Positions 1-12,072 of a DNA stretch of 64,000 bases are shown in pieces. The stretch spans positions 434,001 to 498,000 of the forward strand of contig CP012818.1 in assembly GCA_001936135.1 (NCBI GenBank), written 5' to 3'. Position numbers and translations under genes: made by a program. The stretch comes from Saccharomycopsis fibuligera x Saccharomycopsis cf. fibuligera (Eukaryota; Ascomycota; Saccharomycetes; Ascoideales; Saccharomycopsidaceae). The notes under the pieces were generated by a model. It ran no database searches. It was given only the letters and a program-made list of their open reading frames with translations, and had not been told where the DNA came from. Position 1 is the stretch's first letter; every line of letters begins with the position of its first letter.

Positions 1-1
1 G

Positions 2-1210
2 CTTAATCCAATTTCCGTACCACCATCAATTTTTATCACCAGTTTAGAGCCACGTACATTGAACGATAAGCGTATTTTGGATGAGAACTTAAAAATTTTG
101 CTCCGTGAAGACCCAAGCTTACGAGTATTCGAAAATGAAGAAGGACAAACTTTAATTAGTGGTATGGGTGAACTTCATTTGGAAATTGTTAAAGACCGTT
201 TAATCAATGACATGAAAACAAATTGCGAAATTAGTAAAGTCATGGTGACTTATAAAGAGACTTTACTTAACCTGACACCAATAATTGATAGAGTGATTGA
301 AGGCGGGAAAGAAGAAGGTGATGATTTTGTAATTGAAATTGAAATTGTGCCTTTCGATGGACCAGTGAAAGAACACCCATTATATGAAGACGACGCTTGT
401 ATTGTTTTGCCTAATGATGACAACTTGGTGCATATTCCTCTTTCAGCTGCTCCTGAATTAGTACGACAATTTATCAACAATGAAAGCAATATAAACAACA
501 ATAACAATAATACATTTTGGCCATTACAAGTGAAATACGAGCAAGTCATCAACGCCATCGTATCCTCCTGCATTAGCACTTTGCAAAACGGTGGTGCTAT
601 TGCCAATTTACCATTAAATTCCGTCATGATATCAGTTCGTAAATGGAATGTTCCAAAAAATGCCGTCGAAGTAAAAACTTTGCTTACGTTGACTAGAGAC
701 GCATTACTTGAATCATTGAGAAACTTAAATCCGGAAAATGACTTCACTATTTTGGAGCCAATTATGAATATTCAGGTGTTCGCAAGTAATGAAGATTTAG
801 GAAAAGTCTCTCATGATTTGACAAGTTCAAGAAAAGCAGAAATTATGGCCATTGAAGATGAAGCAGAGGTCTCTTTTTCAACTAGCAGTGCTGAAAATGT
901 GGAAGGGGAAAAAGAAGAAGATACAGTGGATTATACTAAAGAAGCAGAAAAACAATACTTACCATATGATCCAACACTACCAATTAATGGTGGTATTGGT
1001 GGTAGTAGTACTAGTGCTGGTGGTAATGAACAATTGCAGAAAGAAGTTGGAGCGAAAGTAATCTATGCGTATGCTCCATTGAGAGAAATGATTGGATACT
1101 TGTCAAAATTGAGAAGTTTGACAAAAGGCAGATCGACTTTCTTGATGGAGTATCAAGGATTGCGGAAAGTTACTAAAGATAGACTTGATAAGATTAGAGA
1201 GGATATTTGA
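2..1210 (+). CDS. MEF2: Mitochondrial elongation factor G2 / ribosome-releasing factor 2 (5' truncated by window edge)
   Basis: The frame is open from base 2, so the window starts inside the gene. The last 402 residues are seen. The motif GMGELHLEIVKDRL is the EF-G domain III signature, followed by domain IV (MVTYKETL onward) and domain V (EPIMNIQVF onward). The GTPase domain would lie off the left edge. In yeast the Mef2 type works with ribosome recycling factor to split mitochondrial ribosomes after termination. Mef2 rather than Mef1 is inferred from the divergent domain V and a low-complexity Gly/Ser/Thr insert near residues 315-330 of the visible part, so MEF1 cannot be fully excluded. 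The methionine-like start at 59 is TTG and is not the true start. It converges on RPC37. Confidence 0.82.
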   Translation, partial: LNPISVPPSIFITSLEPRTLNDKRILDENLKILLREDPSLRVFENEEGQTLISGMGELHLEIVKDRLINDMKTNCEISKVMVTYKETLLNLTPIIDRVIEGGKEEGDDFVIEIEIVPFDGPVKEHPLYEDDACIVLPNDDNLVHIPLSAAPELVRQFINNESNINNNNNNTFWPLQVKYEQVINAIVSSCISTLQNGGAIANLPLNSVMISVRKWNVPKNAVEVKTLLTLTRDALLESLRNLNPENDFTILEPIMNIQVFASNEDLGKVSHDLTSSRKAEIMAIEDEAEVSFSTSSAENVEGEKEEDTVDYTKEAEKQYLPYDPTLPINGGIGGSSTSAGGNEQLQKEVGAKVIYAYAPLREMIGYLSKLRSLTKGRSTFLMEYQGLRKVTKDRLDKIREDI

Positions 1211-2003
1211 AATATTCGAAAAAGACTTTTGCTTAAAAAGGAAATAAAACTTCTTACTATATTCTTTGCATTAAAACATTTTTGTTCTGCTAAAGAGCTC
1301 TCGTGTACATAAGAACCTTCAAAAAATTTTGAAATTAAATGGCCCAGTTTTACAAATAATGAATAAAACGATATCTTTATTTCAAAACTGCAGGTTTCAA
1401 AAGCAGACTTGGTCTCAAGATACTTGCATACATGTAAGAGATAGGAAACAGGTTACTATATCATATCCAAGCTTGCAAGAAGCGCATGTTTGTTTTTTTG
1501 AAGAGTTTATTTGTGATCTGTATACTAGCAGTTAAAAAAAATAGTGTTACTGGCGAAAATTGTACTTATCTGTTGCCAATGACAAAAATAAATCTTTACT
1601 GTAGAATATTTGAATAAAACAAAGACAAAGAAAAAGTTGCGTATGGACAAAGCAGTCAAGCATTGCGAATGAGCAGTCAACCTGCGCGTACATATATGTA
1701 TACAAATACCCAGACTATGGTTATATCTCTGTTACAGTTATCTACACCAAAATTTAACTGAAGAATAGAACATTGAAAGAAAAAAAATATTAGAAAGGTG
1801 CTAACGTTGGCAGATTGTTGATAGATCGTGAAGACTCATAAATACAGATGGCAAAGTATACATAGCGAGAAGAAAATGAAAGGAAAAGATACAAATTAGA
1901 AGTACAAAAATAGATACAAGATAAAAATGGATGAAATGCAAAGAGGGAGGTAAAAAAAAAAAATTGAAAAAAATTTAGAAATTTTGTATAACGAAATCAC
2001 CAC
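1211..2003. other. Convergent intergenic region MEF2/RPC37
   Basis: A 793-bp AT-rich spacer between two converging 3' ends. An open frame of 68 codons at 1329-1535 has no recognisable content. I see no RNA gene or repeat here beyond short A-runs near 1950. Confidence 0.6.
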
Positions 2004-2960
2004 TCAATCTGTAATCGTTAAATGATCGCTTAACAAAGTATCCAAATAATCCATTTTCAGCTCCTTCATGATAAGCGTCTTATTAAACAATTCGTCATTT
2101 CCAAACAATGCTTTTTTCAATTCTTTGCTAGGTGGTTCACTTTCATCATACCAGCCAGCAGGCAAAAAATCTTCTTCTTGAAATTTTTTGAATGATGAGA
2201 TAGCATCACTGTATCGAATTTCATTTTCACCACCAGCACTTTTAGCGGTTCTTTGAACCACTTGAACCACGCCTGATGCATTAATTTCTTTACCTTCACT
2301 TTCAAGTTCTTTTTTTGTCTTTTGAGAATCATCGAGCGCGTCAATATGATGGAAAATTGGCCGTATTTGGCTCACTTTGTCAATTGGAGTAATTATCACT
2401 TCTTTATCACTACTGAGTGCTGGACTAGTAGCAGCAGAAGTTTTGTCACTCTTCTTTTTCTTCCTCACAAGCATGGCATAGTTCCCAACCGAATCTTCGA
2501 ATATGCCTCCCAAAGTTTCCATTGCCATTTTATTCCAGTGTTCTGCTCTTTGGCTGTCGTAAAATCGAGAAGTATCTAAAGGAACATCAATTTCAAGCAT
2601 GTCACTGTTGGGTTTAATACGTGAGGAGGCAATAGCGATACCTTTTTCATTAGTTAATGGCTTCACAGCAAGTTGGGAAATGTATTGTAAAAGACAAAGT
2701 TCAGTAGAGTATTTGTCAGAGTTACCAGCAACATCAGTTTTCCCAATAGAAGAAGCAATTTGATTAAGAAAAATTGGAATCTCTTCAATCACTGGATCAT
2801 CATCATATTCTTCGTCAGTTGTGATATTTTTTCTATCGTCACTATCGGCTTCTGCTTCAGCTTTTTCTAACTCTCGTTGTAGTTGCTGTTGTTGAGAAGG
2901 AGTGAGTTCTTCTTGAAATTGAGACTCTTCTTCTTCTTCAGGTACAAATAATCCACTCAT
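2004..2960 (-). CDS. RPC37: RNA polymerase III subunit C37 (RPC5 family)
   Basis: 318 aa. The acidic N-terminus (runs of Glu/Asp to about residue 60) leads to DDPVIEEIPIFLNQ, typical of the Rpc37/RPC5 dimerisation module that pairs with Rpc53 in Pol III. This heterodimer is related to TFIIF and acts in initiation, termination and reinitiation on tRNA and 5S genes. Yeast Rpc37 is 282 aa, so the length is close. The ATG at 2960 opens a complete frame with stop at 2004. A lysine-rich linker (RKKKKSDK) lies near the middle. The neighbour upstream is the 3' end of FKS1, about 1.1 kb away. Family call from sequence motifs only. Confidence 0.85.
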   Translation of the reverse strand: MSGLFVPEEEEESQFQEELTPSQQQQLQRELEKAEAEADSDDRKNITTDEEYDDDPVIEEIPIFLNQIASSIGKTDVAGNSDKYSTELCLLQYISQLAVKPLTNEKGIAIASSRIKPNSDMLEIDVPLDTSRFYDSQRAEHWNKMAMETLGGIFEDSVGNYAMLVRKKKKSDKTSAATSPALSSDKEVIITPIDKVSQIRPIFHHIDALDDSQKTKKELESEGKEINASGVVQVVQRTAKSAGGENEIRYSDAISSFKKFQEEDFLPAGWYDESEPPSKELKKALFGNDELFNKTLIMKELKMDYLDTLLSDHLTITD

Positions 2961-4042
2961 CTCGTAAGGTAACTATACTTATTATTATATTTCTATATTG
3001 TTTGTATTGAACTCGTAATAATCGTTTTCTTACTACTTATGTTTGCAAAAACAACAGATTTCGATGCGTCTTATGATGGTGGTTGGTATTGATGTTAAAC
3101 AAACTATTTTGAATACAAAAACGTAAAATAAAGCACATTCAGTTAGGTAAATATCAGAGAAGCACACTATTACATAGGCAATAAATCAGAACAATCAAAC
3201 AGATTTTAGTAGCCTAGCCCGCGATGCTCACACGCACTCTTTCTCTCTTAATGCACTAAAAAAAAATTTTTTGTTTTGCATATTTATCCGGTTATGTGCG
3301 CTGCTATGTCGATGATTTTCATCTCAGTTTGTTAGAGATTAACACAGCACCACAACCACCAATATATCAAAAATTACCACGATGTTACACAGCATTTGAG
3401 CTTTAGAGTAAACCAAAAACGCAAACCTTTCACTATCTATATTTAATCATGACAGTTGAATTATTTAAAAAAAGAAAAGATCTAACTTGGGTCAATCAAT
3501 GAGACCGATACTGGTATTTCCATCACTTCAATTTCGCAAACTTTGAACTTACATTGAAATGTTAGTAGTTATTAATTACCATGCTCAGTGAAAAGGTGTA
3601 GAAGCAATCATAATAAAAGAGGAACGATCACAATTAGCTGGTAAACCAGCTTGCAAAAGTAGAAAAATTTGAAGATTGAATCAAGTTTTAATAACGTCAA
3701 GAAAAAGAATTTTTATATTTCTCCCCAAAACTAAGTAATAAGTACTAGTAGATAAAATAAAGTAAAATAAGATAAAATAAGAATATAAGAAAAGTCAAAT
3801 CAAATCGGAAATAATAGAATAAAGTGATAAGTATATGAGAAAATAAGAAAAAGAATCACAACTATTGAAAAAAAAATATCAAATGTTGAAATTTTTACCT
3901 ATTTTTAAAAAAAAATTTTAAAAAGTGAACAGAATTTATGATACATGGATAAAACAATAACAAAAAAGCAGAAAAACAAAATGATTTTGATTGTTGTTGT
4001 TTTTATTTTTTCTAACTTTTCCTTCCTTTTTAACTAGTACAA
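2961..4042. other. Intergenic region between RPC37 start and FKS1 end
   Basis: 1,082 bp, AT-rich, with many A-runs. It must hold the RPC37 promoter and the FKS1 3' UTR. No open frame of note and no tRNA or repeat was seen. Confidence 0.6.
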
Positions 4043-7000
4043 TCAAAGAATGGTCTTCCAAGTGGACATTGATGGAGTTGTAGTGAAGAAAGAAGGTGGC
4101 GCAGCCTTACCAGTGTCGTTGTTATTTTGTTTTCTTGGCTGCATCAAACCTTTAGCAATACCACTTTTAAAACTATCTTGAAGGTTATTACCAACAAACT
4201 TACCACCAACAGCTGGAGCAGCAATAACCACGACGAAAAGCAACAACACCACAAAATACAAAGTGGTGTATCTTCTAACCATTCTTTTACGCAATTTAGA
4301 TTGTTTCAAACTGTAAATTGGTGGACGGATTTGATTGGATGGCTTCAACCAGAACAACAAAGTAGAATGCCATCTGTCAGCTAATGGGATACACAAAATT
4401 GGGAATTGGATAAACAATAACAAGTGACCCAAGATGAAATCAGCAGCAAATTCAGACATTTCAATAGTCTTAGCACACAATTCTCTTGCTGGTTGAGAAA
4501 TAGCCATCCAGCCCATACCAGCACCATACCATTTACCAGTCCAGAATGCAAGATTAGCGTGATCATTCTTGAATTCTCTAGTCAATAACAAAGTGGTCAT
4601 CAACTTGAATATGAATCTGTCAATGTAAATCATAGCAGCCAAACCAATCAACATTCTACCAAAGTGGAAACCTTCAAGAACCCACATAACAATGAAGAAG
4701 ATAATGTGAACAATGACGGCAACACCATGAGCAATACCAGCAGTAACGGCACCAGTCTTTTTGCAACAAAGGCCGCAAATTGGACCAGCACAACAAGAGA
4801 ACGCCATAATACCGAAACAGCAACCCAAGTTGACAGCAATTGGAGCTAAAGAACATATAACAACTCTCAAAACCGAATTAACTGGATCAATTTTAGACTT
4901 TTTAGCACCTTCAACACCTGTTTGAGCATTAATAAAAGTGTAAGCAACAAACACACCAGCAGCATAGATAGCGGTTGGGATAACATCGGCAAAGAAAAGG
5001 TTAGAACGGTGAGCTCTTGGAGCATCACCAGCAGCTTTTTCGCTTGGTTCACCAAGAACTTTTCTTTTAAAACCAGTAATTCTGGATCTACTCATTCTAA
5101 CATAACCAATCCAAGAGTTCTTGTGCCATTTACCATTACCTCTTGACAACCATCTGATGAAATCACGGTAGTCAATAAAGAAATCTTGCCAAGCAAATTG
5201 ATGTGGATTGAAAATAAATGGAGATAACATCAAAGCGCTCAAAGAAGCCCAGAACCACAACAATGCTGGTTGCCAATGAGCTACTGTACCAAAGAACAAC
5301 ATCAACATACATCTAGCACCGACGTAAATTGAAGATTGAGCAAATCTGGAGTAAAGAACAGAAAATGGGATTCTAGCAGTGGCAAAACCTCTACCAGTGG
5401 CAATATATCTGGCACCACCAACAGACAAATCAGATGCAATAGATGAAGAGTAAATTTGAGCAACAAACACTTCAAACATTGGGGATAAGGAAACAAAATG
5501 TCTTATTAATCTAGAAACTGCTTTCCACAATCCCTTTTCAATCAATTCTTGAACAAACAATGGAATGAAAGAAATAAAGAAAACAATGAAAATAGACAAA
5601 GTGTAACGTCTAATCCAGTCAATAGCAGGCATAATATTGTAACAACCTCTTGGAACTTGTTTATCAGTGATTGGAGTATTTTTATCATAAGAACAAATGA
5701 TTGCTTCATGAGCCAAAGAATTCAAGTTCACCAAAGTTAACATAAAAAGTTGCAAAGACAACTGAATAAACAAGTTATTAACATGAAAACCAGGATGAGC
5801 GTAGTAGAAAGACAAAAATCTGTCTAACGGTAATTGAGTACCCAAATAATAGTATTCTCTAGACAACATCTGCTCACCCATACCAGCACCAATCTTGGTA
5901 GTGAAATTAAGAATAGAACCAAAACCCATATCTCTACCTTTACCACATTGGTAGTAATCACAATGCTTGATTCTACCACCTCTCAACATAGCATTCATAC
6001 CAGCGTAAATATCTTCGTTCAAATGCAAACCTTTTTGACCTTTAGAAACACCACCTCTAGTAGTCATGAAAGTGGCGTTCAAGAAATCAGGATGACCATA
6101 ATGCAATTTACCACCAATTTGAGCCAAAACTCTGTGAAACAAGGTACCAAAAGTTTGTTCTTTACCAGCAGCAACGTCACCAAGAATACCAGTATTTTCA
6201 GAGAAAATGTATTCTCTGGCACCAACAATAGCAACAGGATGGAAGGCAGCTTGGTCTTTTTCCAAGTTATGAGCATATGGGTTTGTGTACTCAGTATTCA
6301 ATTCTTCAAACTCAGCCAAAACAGATCTAATCTTCAAACATTCTTCCAAATAATTGTCTTGATTAGCATCAACCAATTGAATGTACTCACCTCTGTAGAA
6401 AATCAAAGCGTGATTTTGATTATCAGATTTACCATCACCAATAATTGGGTTGCCAGACAATTGGACTCTAAATTTAGGTCTTCTTCGACCATTTTCCATC
6501 AATTCACAGTGGCCGTCAATAATTGCAGAATAGATTCTCGGTTCTTCACCTTCATTTAATGGTGGTTCTTCATCCAAGTAAGCAATTTGCAAGTCTGGGT
6601 AAGCTCTCAACAAGAATTCAGCATTTTCCAACTCTTCTGGCTTAAATTTAGCCAATCTTTGCATGGAAACTAAAAACTTGAATTTTCTTCTAGCCATTCT
6701 TTCTAACTCTCTTTCCAAACCTTCAGTGTTACCGCCATACATTTGAACAATTTCAGGATTCTCAACTCTGTACAATAATTTAATTGCCCTAGCGTAGTTC
6801 ATCATACCAGAAACAGTTCTGTATAAAGTTTGTGCTCTCAAAGAAGCCCAAATTCTAGTTCTCAATGTGTATTCAGGAGCAGCCGATTTGAAACCAATAC
6901 AGTAAAATGGTAAATCATCAATTTGGGACTTCATGTGAGCATTATCATCTTCCTTTTCTTGGTCAGACCCATTTTCATAAGCTGCAGTTTCTTCGGCCAA

Positions 7001-9730
7001 AATCTTGGTATCTTTAACAAAACAATCCCATTCAACTGGGTGCAATTGTTTCAAGTATTCCAACAAAGTAACTCTAGAGAACTGATCATCTTCTCTGATG
7101 ATCTCTCTCAAAGACAACAAAATTTTCTCAGAGTAATGAGGAGTGAAAACAGTAAATGTTGGCATATTTTCAACCGGCAATGGCTCAGGAATTGGAGTTG
7201 CTAAAGATTGAGCAAAGAAGGTAATTCTTCTCTCAGCTTCAGAATTCTTTGGATAAAACTCAGTTTCAAAGTTGTTATCATCTTGAGAAACAAAGAACGT
7301 TGGGGCTCTCAAAGTTCTCTTACCTTCAACTTCAGAAGGAACTTGATGATACAACAATTTTTGAACATGATCAATAGCCAACAAATGTTCTCTGTACATA
7401 GAAATAACAATAGCATTCCAGACTTGAGAAATCAAAACCTTTGGCTTGTACTTAATTTCCATATCAGTTGTTGCCAAGATCTTCGAGTAAATTCTTTTTG
7501 GCAATCTGGTAAAAATGTTTCTCCATGGGGTCAAAATAGAGATACCCAAATAGAAAGATTTACCAACGGAGAAGATACAACAACAGATAATGTACCACAT
7601 ATAAGTATCCAAGAAGAACAAAACGAAATCAGTTAAATACATTAAACCAAGAACAATTTGAGATTGGTATTTGCATAATTTGTTTGTAAACCAAACTTCA
7701 CCGGTACATCTCATATGCATAGTTGCCAAGTTTCTAATAGGATCTCTCAAAGACAACGTCAAGAAGAAGTAGGATTCAACGAATTTAGCAAGGAAAACCA
7801 CAACCCACAACAAGTAGGACATCCACATGTCAATTCCTTGTAATTTGTAGAAATTAGCAGTAAAAGTTTGTGAAGACATAAATCTTCTGGATGACTTATT
7901 CATGTACGAAGTGAAAAGACCACCAAGCGGCATAATAGTGAAGAAAACAATGGTAGCAATAGCAACAAAGAATACAATAATGGATATAACATGCGCAAGT
8001 TTGGAATATTCAGTCAATGGATTGTAAGCAAAAATGAAAATCACTGGACCCAAGTTAATAACCAAAATCAAGATCAAAAACATAAATCTTCTGCTCAAAT
8101 GTTGAGCACCAGCCCATTTTCTTGGCACAAACATCCATTCAAACAAAGTAGCAAAGATCTGAACAAAACAAGCAACGGAACCACCAAGAGCAGCAGACGC
8201 CCATCTGTACTCTGGAGTAGGTTGATTGTTAACTAACTGAACGTAATTTTTAGTGTACAAAGCAGGAGAGTTATAGGCAGTGTACATCCAGTAAATGGAA
8301 CCATGAATAACCCAAATACGATTGAAGTTGGTAATCAAATGCAACCAAGTTCTAATTTCCTTGTAAGTCTTAAAGAAAACGTTATTCCAGTCAACTTCGT
8401 TCAACTTGAAGAAACGTTCCTCATTTGGAATATCAATCAATCTAGAACCATCTTCAAGAACAATTCTAGCGATACCTTCTGGGTACCAGAATAACTGATT
8501 AACATCATCATAGCCAATAACTTTGTTGTGATCCTTTTCTCTTTTAACAAACTTACCATCAAGAACTTCGTATAATTGGTTTCTCAAAAAAGTGTAAATT
8601 GGGGTGATCACCCTGTTCAAGTAATCACCTTCCGGAACTGGTTCAGTTCTGTTTTGGCAAGCTGGAGACTTCAAGTAATCAGAAGCACATTTGTAGATGA
8701 AACACAAACATTCAGGAGTGAATCTGACCTGGTTAGCTTCACCCCAACACAAGAGGTACAAAGCAATTTGACGAACTTTTTCGATAGGAGGCAAGTTATT
8801 CATCTCAGACTTCCATCTGTATTCAGCACCTTCTAAAGAGTCATCGTTTTCCAAGGCTTGTTGGGCTTCCGGATCATTGCCGTCTTTTTCCAAAGCTTTC
8901 TTGGCCTTTTTAGCCTTCTTGGAAGCCTTTTTAGCTTTTTTAGACAAGTTACCCAATTTCATGTTTCTAAAACCGACTTGATCATCCAAGTCCAAGTGAG
9001 CCGCAAAGTACCACTTTTTGTAGTTGGCAGTATCGCCACCAATGTAATCAGCGTGTAAAGACAATAAAGCTTGAGATGGAGACATTCTGGAGGATCTGGA
9101 ATCCAACAAAGTCATGAAATGGTCAAACACGTTTCTCATCGAATCTCTTTGGAAACCAAACTTGTTGGTCAAATCGATAAAAACATCTTCAATGTCTTCC
9201 AATTTGACTGGAGCTTGGTTGTCAGCGGTCCATGCTGGGTACGGATCAGTAGGCAAAGATGGCATGTAACCACCATCGCCTTCATAACCACCATTTGCAC
9301 CATAGATTGGAGTAGAAGTGCCAGACGATCTAGGATCATTGTAGGACATTTGGGAAGGAGTGTACTGAGTGCCGTAATCGTAGCCAGGAGTACCCGGTTG
9401 GCCGCCATTTGGCCCATAGCTGAAATCAGAAAACGCTTCTTGATCGTTTGGACCGCCTGGAGTCATACCTCTGGCGTTTGGGTCATATTGGTCATAGTAT
9501 TGACCATCGTGGCCCGCGTCGTAGTATTGGCCTTGTTGGTCATAGTATTGACCTTGATCGTAGCCTTGGTCGTAATAGCCGCCAGCGTTTTGGGCATCGT
9601 GACCTTGTTGGTACTGATCCTGGGCGTATGACTGGTCATAACCAGCAGCGGCACCCTGGCCACCAGTTTGGTCATAGTACTGATTATGCTGGTGGTTGTA
9701 GTTGGGGTTGGTGTTGTCGTTGTATGACAT
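4043..9730 (-). CDS. FKS1: 1,3-beta-D-glucan synthase catalytic subunit (Fks1/Gsc1), GT48
   Basis: 1,895 aa from the ATG at 9730. The in-frame TTG at 9736 is two codons upstream and is not the start. Candida Gsc1 also opens MSYND and has about this length. The polytopic plasma-membrane enzyme polymerises wall 1,3-beta-glucan from UDP-glucose and is the echinocandin target. The Gln/Tyr/Gly-rich cytosolic N-terminus (about 1-170) is followed by the Fks1 domain, a first membrane cluster, the large cytosolic catalytic domain (with [11 protein letters not shown] and [13 protein letters not shown]) and a second membrane cluster. Hot spot 1 (FLTLSLRDP, residues 656-664, bases 7739-7765) and hot spot 2 (DWIRRYTL, 1371-1378, bases 5597-5620) are both in the susceptible form. 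Upstream is a 5.5-kb gene-poor region. Confidence 0.97.
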   Translation of the reverse strand: MSYNDNTNPNYNHQHNQYYDQTGGQGAAAGYDQSYAQDQYQQGHDAQNAGGYYDQGYDQGQYYDQQGQYYDAGHDGQYYDQYDPNARGMTPGGPNDQEAFSDFSYGPNGGQPGTPGYDYGTQYTPSQMSYNDPRSSGTSTPIYGANGGYEGDGGYMPSLPTDPYPAWTADNQAPVKLEDIEDVFIDLTNKFGFQRDSMRNVFDHFMTLLDSRSSRMSPSQALLSLHADYIGGDTANYKKWYFAAHLDLDDQVGFRNMKLGNLSKKAKKASKKAKKAKKALEKDGNDPEAQQALENDDSLEGAEYRWKSEMNNLPPIEKVRQIALYLLCWGEANQVRFTPECLCFIYKCASDYLKSPACQNRTEPVPEGDYLNRVITPIYTFLRNQLYEVLDGKFVKREKDHNKVIGYDDVNQLFWYPEGIARIVLEDGSRLIDIPNEERFFKLNEVDWNNVFFKTYKEIRTWLHLITNFNRIWVIHGSIYWMYTAYNSPALYTKNYVQLVNNQPTPEYRWASAALGGSVACFVQIFATLFEWMFVPRKWAGAQHLSRRFMFLILILVINLGPVIFIFAYNPLTEYSKLAHVISIIVFFVAIATIVFFTIMPLGGLFTSYMNKSSRRFMSSQTFTANFYKLQGIDMWMSYLLWVVVFLAKFVESYFFLTLSLRDPIRNLATMHMRCTGEVWFTNKLCKYQSQIVLGLMYLTDFVLFFLDTYMWYIICCCIFSVGKSFYLGISILTPWRNIFTRLPKRIYSKILATTDMEIKYKPKVLISQVWNAIVISMYREHLLAIDHVQKLLYHQVPSEVEGKRTLRAPTFFVSQDDNNFETEFYPKNSEAERRITFFAQSLATPIPEPLPVENMPTFTVFTPHYSEKILLSLREIIREDDQFSRVTLLEYLKQLHPVEWDCFVKDTKILAEETAAYENGSDQEKEDDNAHMKSQIDDLPFYCIGFKSAAPEYTLRTRIWASLRAQTLYRTVSGMMNYARAIKLLYRVENPEIVQMYGGNTEGLERELERMARRKFKFLVSMQRLAKFKPEELENAEFLLRAYPDLQIAYLDEEPPLNEGEEPRIYSAIIDGHCELMENGRRRPKFRVQLSGNPIIGDGKSDNQNHALIFYRGEYIQLVDANQDNYLEECLKIRSVLAEFEELNTEYTNPYAHNLEKDQAAFHPVAIVGAREYIFSENTGILGDVAAGKEQTFGTLFHRVLAQIGGKLHYGHPDFLNATFMTTRGGVSKGQKGLHLNEDIYAGMNAMLRGGRIKHCDYYQCGKGRDMGFGSILNFTTKIGAGMGEQMLSREYYYLGTQLPLDRFLSFYYAHPGFHVNNLFIQLSLQLFMLTLVNLNSLAHEAIICSYDKNTPITDKQVPRGCYNIMPAIDWIRRYTLSIFIVFFISFIPLFVQELIEKGLWKAVSRLIRHFVSLSPMFEVFVAQIYSSSIASDLSVGGARYIATGRGFATARIPFSVLYSRFAQSSIYVGARCMLMLFFGTVAHWQPALLWFWASLSALMLSPFIFNPHQFAWQDFFIDYRDFIRWLSRGNGKWHKNSWIGYVRMSRSRITGFKRKVLGEPSEKAAGDAPRAHRSNLFFADVIPTAIYAAGVFVAYTFINAQTGVEGAKKSKIDPVNSVLRVVICSLAPIAVNLGCCFGIMAFSCCAGPICGLCCKKTGAVTAGIAHGVAVIVHIIFFIVMWVLEGFHFGRMLIGLAAMIYIDRFIFKLMTTLLLTREFKNDHANLAFWTGKWYGAGMGWMAISQPARELCAKTIEMSEFAADFILGHLLLFIQFPILCIPLADRWHSTLLFWLKPSNQIRPPIYSLKQSKLRKRMVRRYTTLYFVVLLLFVVVIAAPAVGGKFVGNNLQDSFKSGIAKGLMQPRKQNNNDTGKAAPPSFFTTTPSMSTWKTIL

Positions 9731-10200
9731 GGTCAACTAAACTTAATCTCTCGTTTCTTTTAAAAACTTGTACTTGAGTTACTCTCTTCCTATCGAAAAT
9801 AAAGGATATGGGAGAATGTTACTTTCTATTCAAATCAGCCAACGGGTGAGGAGAGTTCGATATTGGCTCACTTTCTATCTCTCTCTCACTTTCTATCTCT
9901 TTTTTTTTTCAGATAAAAGTCTTTTGTGTGTGCGTTGAAGGATTCTCGAAACGAATGGTATGGATAGGGGAACAAATCAAACACAAGATTTGAAATATCC
10001 AAACAGGAATAACTTAAGATGCCAAACCTTTTTTGTTTCCGGAAGGAGAGGGGGAAAAAGAAACAAGGGAAAAACAAAAAAAGCTTTCAACGAGATAAAG
10101 CTAGCGAGGGGAGAAAAAAGGTTGGATGAACCCAAGAGAAAAGAGTAGTAAACGACAGCGTTTAGTTGGGTGTGATGGGGGTAGAAAACGGGAGAGAGTG

Positions 10201-10346
10201 AGTGTTTGAAGAGAGAAAGAGCAAGAGAAAAAAAAGAAGGAAAGGAAGAAAGAAAAAGAAGAGAAAAAAAAAAATATCAAAATCGAAGAGTATGAGGAAG
10301 AGCAAGAGGAAAAGAGAAAGAAAAAAAAAGGGCAAAAGAGAGAAGG
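10201..10346. repeat. Polypurine tract (A/G-rich on + strand)
   Basis: About 145 bases of almost unbroken A and G on the + strand, made of GAAA, GAGA and AAGG runs. It gives spurious Lys/Arg-rich frames on + and Ser/Phe-rich frames on -. Such tracts disfavour nucleosomes and can form triplex DNA. It lies about 0.5 kb upstream of FKS1. Confidence 0.8.
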
Positions 10347-11290
10347 TGAGCGACGCTCAAGCACGGAAGCGCCTACTTGGATCGGGATCAGTGTACAGGG
10401 CGCAGCATTGTGCAGCATTGCACATGTAATGGCATTTTACGGCAGCGTGTAGCAGCATGTGGCATCCTATGACAGTCCTTGGCAGCGTACCGCATGGGGG
10501 ACGGGACGCCCTTTTTGTTGTGGTCAGGGCTCAAGTACATGGGGCTAGGGATAGGCGGCCAATGACAGGGCACGGCGGTTAGTGTGCCCCGAGACAAAGG
10601 GCCCCCTGCCAAATGTGTCAGGTGACTGAGTGCGTGAAATTTTCACAAGACGCCAGGGTCAAAAAGAAAAAATAAAAAAAAAAATTTTTCCCAGAGACAC
10701 ATACGGTACCAGACAGAACAGACGGAGCAAGCGAATTAAACGGAGTGGCGATAACCCCGTCTGCTTGTTGCAGCAACGCAGACCAAAAAAGGCCGTGTAG
10801 GCATACCGCGCCTGTATATACGAGGAGTGCGCTTACAGAATGTGAGATATCTACAGTTGCCATTACTAATAAAAGCACAGGAGCAGGACGCGTGTCAGGG
10901 GAAGGGGGAGGGAGAGAGCGCGGCCGGAGAGACAAAAAGAAAAAAGAAACTTGTCAGCAAGAGATCAGGAAAAAGAAATCACGAGCTTACCAAGCGCACA
11001 AGGTGGACACAGCGGAAGAAAAAGAAAGAGGAAACGCGCTCATCGATCTAAACGCTACTGGAAACAGCTAAGTGATTGAGTAGCTGGCATACTACGGATA
11101 CGTGCGTTGTGTAGTGCGACATGTACATGTTGGCTGCTGTGTGGCGGTGAAAAGCAGCAGAAAGCAAAAAGCAGCAAGCAAAAAGCAGGAAAGTGAACAG
11201 CTGTACAACTATTCGGTAGAAGGCCAACCCCCGGAGCGCTAAAAAGTGCCCCTGCTGCTATAAATAAACGCGTTCCAGGCAGTCCAGCCC

Positions 11291-11316
11291 GTAGTCTAGT
11301 CTAGCCTAGTCTAGCC
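11291..11316. repeat. Short TCTAG/CCTAG tandem repeat
   Basis: Four near-copies of the 5-mer TCTAG (one reads CCTAG) in a row, ending at CCGCGG. It sits inside the GC-rich island. Confidence 0.75.
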
Positions 11317-11558
11317 GCGGTGAGGGGTACCCGGTCTTCCGTCCCAGCGGCTGCGCCCCAGGAGATTCTGAGAAAACACGGTGTTTTGCAGAGTTTGTGG
11401 GAAACTCGGCGATGCCGCCTTCCACTGGGCTTCTTTTGCAGCCGGGTAGCCTTTGTCATCTTCGTTGTCAAGCGCATCCCGAGCGGGTGCGAGGGTGAAA
11501 CAGACAACCCTTTGAACGCGATGCGAGCTCGAAGAGGGCGTGGCTGTCGCCTATTGGT

Positions 11559-11588
11559 GCTACAGCTAGAGCTACAGCTAGAGCTATG
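11559..11588. repeat. 12-bp tandem repeat (GCTACAGCTAGA)
   Basis: Two full copies and a partial third copy of GCTACAGCTAGA stand head to tail. The repeated AGCT and CTAG cores make it locally self-complementary. Confidence 0.8.
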
Positions 11589-11602
11589 GCGGCTAGCAGG
11601 CG

Positions 11603-11660
11603 GACTGTTTGCGGTTGGGACTGTTTGCGGTTGGGACTGTTCGAGGTTGGGACTGTGCAA
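11603..11660. repeat. 16-bp tandem repeat (GACTGTTTGCGGTTGG)
   Basis: Two identical 16-bp units, a third with two changes, then a partial fourth, directly followed by the 15-bp repeat at 11661. Confidence 0.85.
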
Positions 11661-11694
11661 CGGTGTACTGAGCACCGGTGTACTGAGCACCGGT
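11661..11694. repeat. 15-bp tandem repeat (CGGTGTACTGAGCAC)
   Basis: Two perfect copies plus the first bases of a third (CGGT). Each copy has a GGTG...CACC dyad with the next, so the pair could fold. Confidence 0.85.
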
Positions 11695-11911
11695 TGTCAA
11701 CCTTTGTGGCGGTGTTGGGGTCCCGCCATACAGAAAAGTAGTACTTATTCTTTCTGCTGCCACAATCACTATTATTACTGTTATCACTATTATTACTATT
11801 ATCTTTAGCAGACTTTGATGGTTGCTTGCGTCCGCTTGTCTTTTGGAAAGAAACAGCTGCGCCGTAAATTAGTTTTTTGCGCGCTGGAAACAAGCTTTGT
11901 TTTCGTATCTA

Positions 11912-11975
11912 GTTTGTTTGTTTGTTAGTTAGTTAGTTTGTTTGTTTGTTTGTTTGTTTGTTTGTTTGTTTGTTA
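11912..11975. repeat. (TTTG)n / (TTAG)n microsatellite
   Basis: A 4-bp array of TTTG units, interrupted by a short TTAG run near 11925-11935, then at least eight more TTTG units. It is the longest simple array in the island. Confidence 0.9.
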
Positions 11976-12050
11976 ACATCAACCCTGTCTGAACTCAGAA
12001 CTCAGGCAGCTTGTATCTACGACCACAGCGTGCACCGTAGCAAAGTCCCA

Positions 12051-12072
12051 TGGAACGCCCGCGGGCGTTCCA
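12051..12072. promoter_or_regulatory. Perfect 22-bp GC-rich palindrome
   Basis: The half-site TGGAACGCCCG is followed at once by its exact reverse complement, with no spacer. The centre is CCCGCGGG. It could bind a dimeric regulator, for example a zinc-cluster protein recognising CGG/CCG. That role is inference only. Confidence 0.6.

Noticed and set aside
1329-1535. 68-codon plus frame after MEF2
   Set aside because: No pattern, in a convergent 3' region.
10101-10429. Lys/Arg-rich (+) and Ser/Phe-rich (-) frames
   Set aside because: Produced by the polypurine tract. Composition explains both.
11320-11893. Overlapping long frames on both strands (162 aa + and 141 aa -)
   Set aside because: They run across tandem repeats, overlap each other, lack recognisable domains and use codons unlike the real genes.
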